Below, piece by piece: positions 33,438-46,262 of a stretch of DNA of 64,000 bases (positions are counted from its first letter, which is position 1; each line of letters starts with the position of its first letter). This stretch comes from Heterotrichella gracilis. Its lineage: Eukaryota; Sar; Xanthophyceae; Tribonematales; Xanthonemataceae. Location: NCBI GenBank assembly GCA_032358255.1, contig JAULBX010025497.1, forward strand, positions 186,001 through 250,000, read 5' to 3'. The notes under the pieces are model-generated. The model was not told the DNA's origin and ran no database searches. It was given only the letters and a program-made list of their open reading frames with translations. A program made the translations under genes and the position numbers.

Positions 33438-34333
33438 CTTGCCGTAAGAGAAGGCGAAGCTGGAGGAAGAAATGATCCTAACTGGCACTCCAGAGACGGT
33501 TTGTTTACAAGCCTATATCACGAGACAGACATATATTGTGCACAACATGCATGCATGCATCGAGGGCTCCGATGTCCACTCGTTGGCTACAGTGAGAGCG
33601 CCCAGCTGTAGGTTCTGCAGTAATAATATAGTGTGGTGAGCATGTTAAGTATATGCACTGGCAAATACTGGAACGGCGAACCCTTTCGCGAATTAGGACA
33701 GAACCATTTCCTCCTGGAAGTGCATGCATGCAAGTCACGACCGTGTAAAGTGCAGCTGAAGCACAGCCAGTCCGCTTCACGTAGCGGTTTCGCAATATGT
33801 ACTGGCAAAAATAATTTCGCGCACATAATAGTCCTGATCGCTGCCAACTTATTGCATGCATGCTTTGAACGCCTCCACTGCCACCCATCTTGGAATCTGT
33901 TGCACTGTTTAGGCTATCACGCTGGTGTTGTTCTGCGTCAAAAGACCGAGCAAACTATAATATACACCAATTTGCTCTTCTCGCACAGCTTACAGGGCAG
34001 TCGACAGTGGCCACCCAAAGCAAAGGGTGCACCAGCAGTTGCAGCTAGACATTGCAACAATATTTGCCACAGTCCTACGTCAGCGCACAACCATGGTCAT
34101 ACTTGGTGAGTGTGTGGGGTGCATATGCGTGTGCATATATGCACGTGTGCTGCACTTGCGCCAGGACAAGCACAAACACTGGCCCTGTCATGTGTCTGGT
34201 ACAATCTTACAACAACAACCTTACAACAGGTGACTGCTATTGTGTCGCGATGTGGGTCAAGAGGTTCCCAGTGGGCAACATCTGGTACAGCTGATCAAAC
34301 TGGCCCTCCACCTCTGTAATCCTGGTCTCAGCG

Positions 34334-35106
34334 TCACCGCTGGCAGGCACCATCCCCACCCTCTCCACACAAGCTGCTTGGCAAGCTTGCTGTCACCAGC
34401 TTGTCGACCCTGCTCTGCTCTGCTGACTCCAACCCGTGCAGCCTGGCTCCTCCCTCCTCAAGCCTCTGCCTGTACTCATCCACTCGCACCTCTGTGGTGG
34501 GGTTCAGGAAAGCTGTCTGAGACACCCCCACAAAGCTGCGAGCGCAAGAGTAAAAGGCAGAGGCTTGAGAAGGCGGAGGCCAGGCTAGGCCAGCTGCGAC
34601 ACCTTCCTGCCCAGCTCGTATGTCGCTAGACGGGTGCAGGCCTCGGCCACAGGCAGGAGCGGCCCTTCCCTGGCCGTACCAAACCCCGTAGTCAGGGCTC
34701 CTATCACCGCAAGGATCCCCTTCGCGCCAGGCTCCTTCAAGATGCCCGCCTTTGGTGCGGGCACTGGTCCCGCCTGCAATATTGCAAGGGCACCCATGCC
34801 AGTCAGGTGAAGATGCTGTGGAGACACGGGCGATACATTTGGGCAACACTTTTGCAGGGCAGATGGGCAATAAAGCTAATCACGTATGCTAAAGCTAAAG
34901 CTAAAGCACGTATGCTGTGCAGTTGGGCAAGCAATTAGGCGGGCATTTATGAAAGCACCTACCTCAGCCACCAGCACAGCGCTGCACAGGGTCCACGCAC
35001 ACCAGAGGTACCCGCCAAGTGACCCCCAAATGATGCCGGGGACGATGTTGTTCTGTCGCTCGGTGTATGCTGACTTGGCCTCCGCCAGCTGCACCTCGAG
35101 TGTCAT
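34334..35106 (-). CDS. Putative 165-residue membrane/coiled-coil protein
   Basis: Exons 35106-34963, 34773-34603 and 34516-34334 (TGA) all join in phase 0. The ATG at 35106 opens MTLEVQLAEAKSAYTERQNN, then a hydrophobic stretch (IIWGSLGGYLWCAWTLCSAV). Exon 2 reads VPAPKAGILKEPGAKG, another hydrophobic stretch (ILAVIGALTTGFG) and EGPLLPVAEACTRL. Exon 3 is coiled coil (VDEYRQRLEEGGARLHGLE, AEQSRVDKL). After the predicted stop the other frame still looks coding (ETRITEVEGQFDQLYQM, ending at 34237), so the last intron or the frame may be mis-modelled. Function unknown. Confidence 0.45.
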
Positions 35107-35127
35107 TTATTGACTCGAGCACCGGCG

Positions 35128-36014
35128 TCAACACTGGCCAGATTGCCGCGGGCCCCGCTGGCGTTGGTACCCGAGTCCATGATCCTCAAGGGGCAGCTTG
35201 TGGAGGCCAAGTTGGGGCAGCAGCTTCGGGTCCTTAGAGTGACTGTAGACACAACATCCATATGTTGGCCTTGGCACGCAAAGAGTGTCCTACCACTTAA
35301 TATGCAACATTCTGAAAAAATGAAGTAAACGCGCAGAGGCTGAGTCAGGGGGCACACCAGGCCACCACAGCCAGACGCACAACCTTAGCCAACGCCAGCA
35401 TGCATAGCAGGCAACAGGGTGCGTCGTTTAATATAAACAGCAGAGCTCCGGAATGACAATGTGCTGCAACCTACGGATCAACTTGGCATTAGTGGACTGG
35501 GGGTCAAGCGCAAAAGCATACCTACAGGTTGTTGCTTTTAGCCTTCTCGCTCTCACTGTTGGCACGCCTTGCTGTGAGGATCCTGACCAAGTCTTTGAGT
35601 TTGATCGTCATCGCTGCCATCCTTGGCCCAAATGTTGCCAGCCTCCCCTCTTCCGCTGCCAACTTCGCATTCATAACCTTCACCCTCTCAGTCACCTCCT
35701 CCCACATCCTTGACTCACGGAGTACCTTCTGCTCCAGAGCCCCAATCCTGGCTGTGATGGCCTTCAGCTCTGGGCCCAAGCAGATGGCTTCCTCAACGGA
35801 CGGCTTCTGCGTCCCTGTGCCCAGCCAATCGGTCCTGCCACCCTCAGCGGTCACCTCACGAGTCAGGCGGTGGTCCACAGACAGGAGCGGCCCTTTGCTG
35901 AAAACCCCAGACCGGGTTCTGAACCAGCAGCCAGGGTGTCTGGCACTCAAACTGGTGGTCCCTCTGTGGGCATAGTGCCCCGTAGCGCCTGCTCTGGGAG
36001 TTGGTGCGCGAGCC
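35128..36014 (-). CDS. Putative coiled-coil protein, 5' end unresolved
   Basis: Exon about 36014-35526 and exon 35242-35128 (TGA) join in phase 2. The first encodes SKGPLLSVDHRLTRE, then a clear coiled coil (ELKAITARIGALEQKVL, MWEEVTERVKVMNAKL, MTIKLKDLVRIL). The second reads PKLLPQLGLHKLPLEDHG. The SKGPLLSVD stretch resembles REGPLLPVA in the next gene at DNA level (GGGCCGCTCCTG), which suggests a tandem duplication. The stop lies 21 bases before the ATG at 35106, so the two could also be one gene with a misjudged junction. No start codon was found; candidate upstream exons lie near 36597 (MTFLARNGRAVAHV) and 37397. Function unknown. Confidence 0.4.
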
Positions 36015-38233
36015 CTGCAGCAGGGAACCCACCTCAAAAGTTGGCCAGTGCAAGCAGAGAATTTCCTCCCGCTCTGTGAGTAGAGTGGGTCCCATGACTC
36101 AGTGGCCTACCATGCCGTGATGTGAAAACCACTGAGCCACTTCCCGTGCAGTGAAGCTGGGATAGCAAGCTCAGGTAAATGCTGAGGAGTATATGCATGA
36201 ATGTGAGTTGCGCCCAGCGTGGGACGGATATACACACTTTTCTGTGCACTCCTTCAGGGCGGCCCAGGCACTCCACTACAAAAAAATAACATTGCAACCT
36301 ATACACCAGTTTTTTCTGGTCAAGAACACTGTATCAATGAACTAGTTTGCGAAAGGGATAAACGCCATGCGCCGGACCGGACAGCTCAGGGATCTACTGT
36401 CGCCTCCCTTTACTCCCAGGAGTTTTCCTCTCCAAGCCCAACCTCCAAGGTTTTCCCTCTACCAGCCCAAAAGACGTGACACCCACAGGCAACTCCCGTA
36501 CCATCAACCCTAACCCATACCTGATGAACCCGTTGCTTGGTGGTGAATCAGCCCTAACGTGCGCCACGGCCCTCCCATTTCGGGCAAGGAAAGTCATCTT
36601 TGAGTAGGTGGCAAGCGGAGCAGCTGGCCTCCGGGAGCACCGAGTGTGTGAGCCTTAAGAGTCGCCAACCCTACATCAGTCCCGTGCAACAACCAAGCAC
36701 TTGCTGGTGCATAAAACAGTCAAGGGTTGAGTCGCGTTATGCGTGTATGGTTGCATCAATGAGGCAAACTTGCACTTGCTCTTCACGCTCAGCTCGTCCA
36801 ATATCTGCAGGTTCGTTAAAACATGTATGCGAAAAATGCTGCTTATTTCCCAAAAATAAGGCTCCTCCCCAATCCCGCATCCCGCCCTCGAGCGCACCAG
36901 ATGTGTGCAGAGTACCCTGCTCAGGTTCATAAACTCTATTTGTGTGTTCCGCAATACTTGGGAACCGGTTGATGGGCAAATTGCGCACGGATGGTAAATG
37001 CATGCATTCGCACATGGATGCCATTGATATCAGTGCATGCATGCGAAGATTAAATATTTTGCCCCCCACACAGGACAGCTTGAACCCTCCGTGACTCTGG
37101 CTATGAAATGTCCATGCAAATCAGCGTTTGGGATGCAAGAGCCACAGACAAAGTGAAAGCACATAGCCCGGCAGGGGGCGGTTGGCCTCACTCAAGGCCT
37201 GGGGAGCCACAGCCACCCGCCACAACCACGGGGTGCGTTGGGCTGGACCCTGCAATCCCAGGTCTGAGCCCCAAACTCTCAGTGGTGGCGAGCATCTTCA
37301 TTATGTCTGTGTCACTGGGCCTTGCAGTTTCCTGCATCTCCTTCTCAAAAATAAGTGCATCACGATGTCCACTTACACCACTAGATGCCAATGTCAAGTC
37401 ACGATGGCTTCATTTTGGTACTGTGCATGCATACAAAATTTACTATTTTTTTAAGGCTGACTTCGAATAAAAAAGAAAAGAAGACAACGGCGTAAATAAG
37501 GCGACATAGCAACTACGCATAGCCCAGTGGTTGTTGGAAAGTAGCTGTAACGCTGTAGTCAAGTCAACCAGGAAACCCGTCCAGTTATACTATAATAATA
37601 TTCGCAATTTGCGAATATCCTGACTCCATATTATGGAGTAAACCAATGACACGTATAGTCGTTGGAACACATACGTGAATAAACCAATGGCAATGAAAAG
37701 GACACCCTGCCAAGAGAACCAATTGTTCCGCACAACTCTCGAGTCACAGCATCACGCAGTAGGTTAGGGTCCACCACCAAAACTGGGTCACGGAAAATCA
37801 ATGGGAGGTTGAAAAAAGAACAAAACGAACACCACCTGGGCCACTGTGACAAAGTATGTGACAAAGTGCAACTTGCAGTGCTGCCAACCAGCAGCGCTAT
37901 GTAGAGTCATGGACAACTGCTAAGTAAATCACGGACAGGCAGGGCAGCAGCAGTCAGAGTCCACCCAGGTGCCACCGGATATGAAGTCACCCCCAAAATG
38001 TATTCCTCAGCACATGCTGCAGGCATATATCTATATATAGTCATCACGATTCAGGGTGACAATGTACAGTTCACAACATATATGTCATGTGGGCAATCCC
38101 TTTCTTTATCCACCTTCTTTCTGTCTTGTCTGGCAGATGACCACAGCGGCCACAATGTCGCCACGGGGATACTGCACAGCGCCGCTGCCACTGCACCACC
38201 TCCACCGTCTGTTTGCCACAGGTCACGTCCCCG
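36015..38233. other. Mostly non-coding stretch
   Basis: No splice-consistent gene. Two minus-strand frames (36394-36597 and 37188-37397) might be 5' exons of the preceding gene. A short perfect palindrome (ATATTCGCAA-T-TTGCGAATAT, 37598-37618) and TGCATGCA-type runs are present. Confidence 0.45.
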
Positions 38234-40252
38234 TCAGCGTCGCATGCCCACCGGCAGCCCCGTCCCCTCCTCCCCCCCTTGCGCCGCCACCCTCGCCACC
38301 TCGGCCGCCTCTGTGTCGAAGCGCTGCAGCTGCGCCTGGACGTTGTGGATGGAGCGACTGCCCGAGGGGGTTGATGGCAGCACAATGGTCTGAGTCCGTG
38401 AGTCCGCCAGCTCGCGCCGGAACTTGATGTGGTTGCCGTTCTTGCGCGGCACAGGGAGCCACCTGCACAGGCCACGGGGGCAGAGGCACTTCAGGTGGTG
38501 TGTGCATCCGTCAGTGCATGGCCTGGGACTACAGTGGCACCATGTGCCTAAATTGGGGATCATGGTTTCATGTTGGGATTGTATGCATACGATGAGTGCT
38601 ACATTGGAAACCACGTGTCGACATATATGCGGGAAAGCAGGTAGGCCTGGATGGGACCCTGTCTGGATGCGTGCACGGGTGAGGGTCAGGCGGGTGGTGC
38701 ACCCCTGGTACATGGCCACAGGCAATTCCCCCGGGTGGCCCAGGGACTGATTAGCACTGGAAATGAACACCCGCCGCAGCTCAGACCAAGCGTGGAGAAC
38801 ACGCAACATGACCCAACACAGACTTCGAATGCCTGTTCATGCGCTGTCGCTAGGCGCATGCACCTGGCGCATGTGCTCCAGGTACCAGGTACAGGATGTG
38901 ACTTACCCTCCATCCCGCACCATCTTCAGCACCAGGCTACGCCAGCTGCCGGTCTGTGACTTGCAGTCCCATTCCGGCTCCGGCTGTGCCCCCCCTGGCG
39001 CCGCCCTGCCCTGCTGCACCGCCACCTGCACCATCATGGCGCACATGCGCTCCTGGGTCACCTGCACCAAAGAAAGCAAATTTATCTTTTATTTACAAAG
39101 ATGCGGCAAACAAAAAGGGGCGCCTGGGTGACGGTTTTTTTTTCCAGTGACAAACAAATTAGCAAAGAAACACAAACGAATAACAAGGGCCAGTTGGGGC
39201 GTCTTTCCATTTCCTCCATGGAATGGGAACAGCTCACATATTAGCCTGACGTTGAAGGGTTTATGTAAATTTAAAATCACACCACTGACCTTGCCTCCCA
39301 CAGCCTGCGCCTCATTTGCACACTCCATCACCTCCATGCGCCTCAAGATGGCCTCCTTCTGCCCATCGTCCAAGCCAGAGGCAAGCAGGGCAGCATCCTG
39401 CTGGCTGCCGCTGTCAAGCCTACGCAACCCTAATAGGGCAATGTCGGGCTCGAGCTGTTCCTCCCTGCTGAGCTGGCGAGGGGGGCGCGGGCCCCCTCGG
39501 AATGCCGCCTTGTGTTGGCGTGTAGGTTGCCAAGAGGGGTCTGAGGGCAGGGAGGGGAACTCCTCCACCACAGGGGGTGGGGTGGGGTTGAAAACCCTAG
39601 CGGGAGGTTTCCGCTCATGCCGCTGCACTGGTGCCGCCAGCACTGGCGCCGCCACCGCTGCCCATGACGCAGAAATCCTGGGCTTGGGCTTGCATTTGGT
39701 GGCACTGTTGTCGGGCATTCCCAGCAGACGGGCAAGGATGACGTCCTGCTCCATCTGCTTGGCCCTCTGCGCCTCCCTTGTAGCTTCCTCCACACACAGC
39801 CGAGCCACAGTGATCTCACTAGCTTCCTGCTCTGACAGACGCAGAACCTCCAGGGTCACTTCATCCTCCTCTGGGTATGTCGCATCCCCCTCGGGTAGGG
39901 ACAACCATGCGAACAGCGTCAAGGGGATGTAGGCCACCTCCCCGTTTTCCATCTGGTAGGGTACCGTCTCCTCCTGTAGGGTTTGGCTGGTGCTGGGGCT
40001 GCCTTGGCAGGAGGTGGGGGGGCTGGTCCAGGCCCAAAACTCGTCATCGGCGGCTTGCATGGCGGTGGGTGTGGTGGTGCCGGAGGTGGAAGTGAGGTCA
40101 GGGGTGGTGGTGTCTGGGTAGTTGGAGGGGGGTGGCAGGAGGGGGCTGCCAGGTGGGAGGAGTGGGTACTGAGGCTGGGTGGAGCTGGTGGCAGGGAGGG
40201 GATTGAGGGCCCTGCGGTGGGTGGGAGAGGGGCAGTGTGTGGTATGCCTCAA
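38234..40252 (-). CDS. Unknown protein with possible HicA-like C-terminal fold
   Basis: Three exons join in phase: 40252-39290, 39061-38907 and 38462-38234 (TGA), 448 residues. The ATG at 40252 gives a Pro/Thr-rich leader; an ATG at 40060 (MQAADDEFWAWTSPP) is an attractive alternative. The middle has an acidic-to-helical region (LEVLRLSEQEASEITVARL, EEATREAQRAKQMEQDV), then a basic stretch and EEFPSLPSDPSW. Exon 2 opens VTQERMCAMMVQVAVQQ. The C-terminus reads SWRSLVLKMVRDGGWLPVP, KNGNHIKFRR and QTIVLPSTPSGSRS. This order (helix, GW/loop, basic strand with N-H, strand, Ser/Pro loop, helix) resembles the small RNA-binding HicA/YcfA fold. The resemblance is by eye and tentative. Donor and acceptor are strong (GG|GTAAGT). 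Confidence 0.7.
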
Positions 40253-41496
40253 TGTTCACAACCACAGTGGTGGTTCAGTAGCTGTTCGCGTGGGTCACCA
40301 CTGCTTGCTACAGGAGGCGTGATACCCCCAGGGTATGCTGCTGGTGGGTCTTGAAGAGAGCGGCGGAGGGACGCAACCTTGTCTCACCCTTGGCCAACAA
40401 CCCAGTATGCCACACTCGGGGTAGCAGCCACACCCCAAGTGTGCAAACCACTGCAACCAACATGCCCTCTAGCGAAAAGACCTCGTCGTGCTTACGAGTT
40501 CACCAACCCACGCGTACCTATGGTTTGCAGCCCGCAGGAGCTTCTTCTGCTTGCGGCTCCTGGCAAGGGTCTGTCACCTCGGTACCCGTCAGTGAGAAGA
40601 AGGGGTTGCGCCCCGCCTTGCTGCTGCCCATAGCAACAGAAGAATAGGGAAGGTGCAGGCAGGCGAGGTGGCCTGCCTGGTGCACGCGTCGCGGCAGGCC
40701 TGCACTGCCGGTACTGTTGCACGCGTTCTGCAGCAGGCAACGCGTACAAGGATAGTGGGCATGCTCAAGCTGGCGAAGCGCGCATACACAGCGGGCTCTA
40801 TAGTTGAGGCTGCTGCAAAAGACCCAGTTCAAGGAACTGCGGCGGGGCTTGGGTATTGACAGGGAGCCTGCCCCGGCCCGATAGTGCACACAGGACGTGC
40901 CCAGTTGTGCCCAGTTGCAGTGACACGCCTGGCCCTGTAATTGTCCCTTGCGCCAGACGCGGCGCACCGCAAACACAGCAGAGACCCGAAGGCAGTGTTA
41001 AGGAGAGGGAGGGGAGTTGGATGAGGACATCCGGCTTGCGGAGCGCGTAAGGCGCTACACAGTTGGCACGTATGCAAGCGTATTCACCAAGCTAGCTGAA
41101 TGGTCAAGCGAGGCGCCCACTTCACCGTGTGGCTGTGACCCACTATACACAAGCAACTAGAAGGGTTCGAAAAAGTTTACCAAGTGCAGTACTTGAGTGG
41201 CGAAAAGCTGGCTAGCGGATGGCGAACTGCCGGATTCGTGCTTCACAGGAACCTACCCTGTCCACCTCGTTTGATTTCTGTACACATACCTTCCTGGCTT
41301 TAGGATCCTGGAACTTTGATGGCTGATGAAAGCAACACAGTTAAGGCAAAACGCAAAACGCCTATATCGATAGAAGGCTGGTTAGAAGGGGAAGCTACCA
41401 TCTGTATCTGTGGGTCGATACAGTGTTTGATATTCGGGCTGGACCATGCGGGTGTACCACAGTTGATCTAGAGGGAATGGCGCAAAGCACTACACC
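40253..41496. other. Intergenic between divergent genes, no recognised gene
   Basis: About 1.2 kb between the starts of the minus-strand gene and the DUF218 gene. Open frames here are short and without domains. Confidence 0.5.
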
Positions 41497-43888
41497 ATGG
41501 CACTGGCAGCTCCACGCACCGGCGTGGTAGGCAAGTTCCTTTTGTTGTGCGCAGCCGTCGTCTGCCTGTACGCGATACTAGTTGCCCTTGGGTTCTCCCA
41601 GTACGAGGCCGGGCTACTGAGCGCAGGGTAAGACACGCTACACACCACACCCTTGCTTGGGACACTGTGGTGTGTATATGAGTTGAACTTCTATTCTCCA
41701 AGCTTTGTCTTGGCGACAGCGTGTGCGTGTACCATATGCGTGCATATACCCACCTGGTTATGGGTTTGGCGGCATTCCCAGACTAGCTCTCACGAGCTAC
41801 TGGCCCACTGCTTGCAGGAACACCGACCCGTCCGCCACCTATGACGCGGCAGTAGTCTTGGGCTACAGCCTGCGCAAGTACGTACCGCTAGCACCTGTTG
41901 TTTGTTGTTCAAGCTGCTCCCAAAAAACTGACCGCCCACCCACTGAACCGCTGTGCTCTGCCTTGGCCAGAGACGGGAGCCTCACGCAGCCTCTGCGGCA
42001 GCGGGTGCACGCAGGCGTGGAGCTACTGCTGCAGGTACCACACTGAGTCGGTGGCACAATACCCGACTCCTGACCTTTCACTGCACTGGTATCTAGGTGC
42101 TGGTTGCTGTAGTTGCAACCAATAAGGGCATGGCACAGGTGCATTTTGTAGTTGACACTGTTTATGGTTGAATGTTTAGAGTATCTGAAAACCCTAGATT
42201 AAAACCCTAAAACCCTACACATGCCAACGGCAGGATGGAAGTAGCTTGCCGACTGCCGCCCTTGAGTGCACTCTTTCGTCCATGTGTGATACCATGGCCA
42301 TGCGATTTGTGGACATTCCTGTGCAGGGCAATGTGAGCCATGTGGTGATGACGGGTGCCCACCCAGGATGGGGCGTGCGCCACGTGTCAGAGGCACAGGC
42401 CATGCTGGACTACGCCATTGCTGCAACAGGGCATGCTGAGATAGCAGACAAGTGCGTGCCCACCATCGAAGCACAACCCTTGCAACTGCTGTCACCACAT
42501 TGGACGCTTTGCTTGTGGGCCCTTGTACGGGGCTTGTAATGTGCAGCGGTTGGGGAAGGGCACGAGTGCATGGCGGGTGGCCGTTATCTACGGGCGCATT
42601 TGACCTGTGGATGCATGTTACTGTGGTCGTGGTGGGTACGAGTGGGTGGTTGTACTTGGTAAGCCCAGGCCGCACGGCCCACAGCGCTGACACCAAGTAG
42701 CATTGCTGGCCTCAAATCACACTAGCTATGCGTTGGGCAAGCCAAGTCTGCCTACCTCCCCCCACTCCCACCTCATGCAGGTGCCTGCTTGAGGAGTCAT
42801 CCACCTCCACCTGGGAGAATGCACTGTACAGCTTGGACATGGTGGAGGGACGTGGGTGAGCCGCAGGGCCTGGGCAGTGGGGTTTAGGGCCTAGGGTGTG
42901 GGCACAGGGGCTAGACTGTGGGGTTTGGGTGTACAATGTGGGTGCTGGGGCTGGGTGGTGTATAGAGTGCAGGCCATTTTATTGTTTAGTTGCATTTCAG
43001 CCGCTACTTTTGGATCAGCAGTCCCTTTTGAACAGGCTGCGCTACCCATTTCTTTTGCGCAAATATTGTATCAAAATATGAGGATGCACAATACGGTAGT
43101 AAACCTTGGTGTTGCATCTGATTGGAAGTAGTGGGGTGATTGCACGCTTCCAGCTCTGCATGTTTTGTGCCAATGTAATGTCAGACTATTGGGCAATTGG
43201 GAATGGGGACTCAGACATGAGCACTATTCAAACACGAAAATACAAACAAAATGTCATTCAAACGCGAAATATCAAACAGAATGTCATTCATTTGACACCC
43301 TGTTTGCAGCGTTGTCCAGTTTAAAGTTTATTGTCCAGTTTAAAAGTTTATCTTTTACAAAATTTTAACCTCAGCGCTGCTTCTCAGGTGGACCTCTGTG
43401 GTTGTAACCACCAACCAGTTCCACCAGCTGCGCTCCAAGCTCGTATTCCAGTGTGTGGCAAAGCTGCGGCAGCACCCGCTGCAGGTGAGGAATGTTGGAT
43501 GGGTAGTTGGGTATAGGCGCGCGCACGCATTGTGCATGCTGGGATCACACAGCAATCATGTTTGCTATGTTCAGCTAGGTGACATCGATTGGGGCAGACC
43601 CAGTCATGCGTATATGGGTTGACAAATTGTGCACATTAGTGTGGTCGTCAGTTCACGGCAACCCGGCACATGGCCACACGGCAAAGGCGTGCGACGCCAC
43701 CAATGGAGCACATATGGAGGTGTCATGTGACACCTGCTGTGCATGCTGTGCAGGTGCATGTTGCGCATGTGCCTCCCGAGCAGTCGCGGGGGAGGGGCCC
43801 CTTGCTGGACGAGGCCTGGATGCAGTACGACCTGTTCAGGGAGCTGGCTGCGATTGTGTGGTACTGGGCCAAGGGCAGGTTCTGCTGA
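41497..43888 (+). CDS. DUF218/YdcF-like membrane-anchored protein
   Basis: Seven exons join in phase: 41497-41627, 41818-41877, 41971-42034, 42327-42451, 42781-42855, 43388-43484 and 43754-43888 (TGA), 228 residues. An N-terminal membrane anchor (VGKFLLLCAAVVCLYAILVA) is followed by the DUF218 pattern: DAAVVLGYSL, LRQRVHAGVELLL, HVVMTGAHPG, EAQAMLDYAI, then the family's E-S-x-S-T-x-E-N block (LLEESSTSTWENALYSL) and VVVTTNQFHQLRS. The C-terminus ends in an amphipathic helix (QYDLFRELAAIVWYWAK). The family includes bacterial SanA, YdcF and ElyC, linked to envelope functions; the biochemical role in algae is not known. Exon 4 could start slightly upstream, since the frame stays open before the chosen acceptor. 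Confidence 0.85.
42188..42219. repeat. Degenerate telomere-like repeats in DUF218 intron 3
   Basis: AAACCCTAGATTAAAACCCTAAAACCCT: three CCCTA units with irregular A spacing. Confidence 0.65.
43229..43352. repeat. Two short tandem duplications in DUF218 intron 5
   Basis: A ~30-base unit (AAACACGAAAATACAAAC..ATGTCATTC) occurs twice with several differences, followed by a second small direct repeat, TTGTCCAGTTTAAA, near 43312-43342. Confidence 0.8.
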
Positions 43889-44819
43889 TGGTATTGGTGG
43901 CACAGGGGACTGTGGTGAACCCGCGGCCTGGTGTGCTTGTGAGTCGCTGGGAAGCTTTGCAAACTCAAGAGGAGCGCGCGAGGCGCCCCGCCATGGTGAC
44001 CCACGGATGGCCACAGCACACTTGTGCTGATGCGGACGGCCCCAGTGCTCTGTGAGCGTGGTGGCTGTGGAGCCGCAGGAGGGCAGTGGCTAGTGGTGGG
44101 AAAGGTGAGCCATGGTAGATGTATGAAATTTGGGGTGTGTCGACACTTGTGTTACAATTTACGTTGATGTTTTTGTGGTGGAGATTGCACCAAATGCAGT
44201 GCACAGGTGGGCATGGCAATGCGCCAAGTAAGCGCCAAGACTGTGGTGAGTTTCCAGTAACATTCATTGCCAATGTGGCGTAGTAACCTTGTGGCAGCTT
44301 AGAGCATTTTGATAGTGCCTGATTTACGTTGCTCATCAAGATTCACGAATTGCGGTCTCGCAGGGCTTTGCAACCTCGACTATGTGCATCCCATCTATAC
44401 AAATCCTGGTGTTGCTACAAACGGGGGTAGAAACAGCACTGGCTTCAACCAGCATTTCTCAGCCCCAAACAGTTACAATAATGAAATCACTCAGCTAAAA
44501 TATCCGACAATGCTACTCAGCTAAACAACAAGCAGTATTTTGCCAACTCCTACCCAGCTAGGCATATTTCAGCCAACAGCGCCCAGGCGTACTAATTATG
44601 GTCTCGAAAACAGATCTACAGCAACTACACGAAGGAATACTTTGCAAATTATTGCCAGCCTACAAAGCTACGCACATCTCCCTCACTCGCCCAGCGGCAC
44701 CACCCACAATGACCCCCTTATCCACCTGGCTCAACTAAATGGACGGCACTTTATTCGATGGATTGTGGGCGTGCAGCCTTGGGCCATCCAGCACCATTCC
44801 TCTCCCTCTGATCCCATAG

Positions 44820-46262
44820 TCAAGAGCCCCCCTGGTCGCCGGCGTTCCTATCAGTCATGTCAGGCACACCCGCATCTATGCTGGCCTGGGGCCGCGCCGA
44901 CAGGTCATCTGCCTCCGCCAGCTGCTCCTTGGTGTCTGTGGGGCTGGTGTTGACGCGCACGCCGGTGGTGTCGTGGGCATCCTCGGCGCTGCCAGAGGGG
45001 GTGGAGGTGTCGCGCTGGGAGGAAGAGTCAGCACCTGTGGGGGCAGGGGGAAGAAGGGTGGGTGGTGGGCGGCGGGGGCAAATGGCGATGGGTGTGGATG
45101 ACAGGTATGGTGTGGTGTGTGTGTAATGGGGGGAGTTGGCAGCACAGCATCATGCGTCACAAACCATTTGGGGGCAGTGGTGGGTTATTGTTTACTCATG
45201 ACCCCTCGGAGGACAGTGTACAACGATGAGGGTCACTCTGACAACTGCACATTTCCGTGCATGGGCACTACCCCCACGCGTTGCCCTGCATCCATGTACC
45301 TGCCGCGCACCTGTATTGTCCTGCTTCACATTGTCCGCTCCCTCCCTTTTTTGAAGCAGTCCCCTGGTAGTGGAGAAGTCCCGCACCTCTGCAATCGCAT
45401 GGGGGGTTATACCCAGCGCCAGTACGGTGTAGTGGAGGTTCATTATGGCTTTGTCAGTGAGCTTGGATGCTGTTGCGCGTGCGCTGCGCCCAATGTCCTG
45501 GAGCATGGTGGTTGGACACCGTGCTGAGGCCAGGCGGGGCATCATGACGGGAGTGCCAACAGCTCAATGGCACTTGAGCAGCCTGCTTGTTCAATAGCAG
45601 GCTGGTGTTCTTAAGGCTCTCCCTAACAGCTTAGCCTGCTGGTGCGCCTGAAAGCACAAATACTGACTTATTGGGGCACAAAATCTGGCAGGGGACGCAA
45701 CATTGCCATTGCATGTGGAAGCGGAAAATCGCAGGGTGTTATGTATGTGTTTCCCACAGGAAATAAGCCTTACAATTGTACGTACCTGCCAGGGTACTTA
45801 GCCTCTCTTCTCTCCCTGCTTACTTCTTGGGGGTTATGGCTCACTGTGTCTTACTCAGCCCACTGACAAATCCTGAGCCCTCCGCGACTCAGTGCTGGGT
45901 TCAGGTTGAACAGGAGTGCAGGACTGCCTATCTAACCACTTGCACGTGTTATTGGCTCCCAGTCACTGCGGTTTCGAACGAAAAACGGCTAGGCATTCGA
46001 ATGGCGCCTTGCAGTGGGCACGGTAGAGCAAGTGAGGTACTCGAGGACTACGAAGCGGGCTTCGAGAGTTACACTCAGCGGAGAAGGACACATAACTGCT
46101 GTGCTTGAGCTGTGTCACCCGTTTTGTGCAGGTGGGCACCTCCACTCGGGGGGTTTCGTACACCTACCCTGCCCTTGCGACCTGGTTCTCGCCAGCTGCA
46201 CGATGCTCCTCGAATGCCCTCCGGAAGCTTGCAGCACGCTGAAAGGTTTCGTAGCACGCTTC
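44820..46262 (-). CDS. Unknown protein, partial exon set
   Basis: Clear minus-strand exons: 46262-46168 (EACYETFQRAASFRRAFEEH, ends GG|GTAGGT), 45497-45311 (DIGRSARATASKLTDKA, LHYTVLALGITPHAIAEVRD) and 45034-44820 (TGA). The last two join in phase 1. The last encodes an acidic Ser/Thr/Asp-rich tail (SAEDAHDTTGVRVNTSP, EQLAEADDLSARPQ). A further upstream exon probably lies at about 46900-46821 (AAFLGVCERKVWALLQRGA, ends AAG|GTGCTG). The piece between 46168 and 45497 and the first exon are missing from the model; the start may be near 47660, head to head with the reductase gene. The family is not recognised. Confidence 0.5.
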
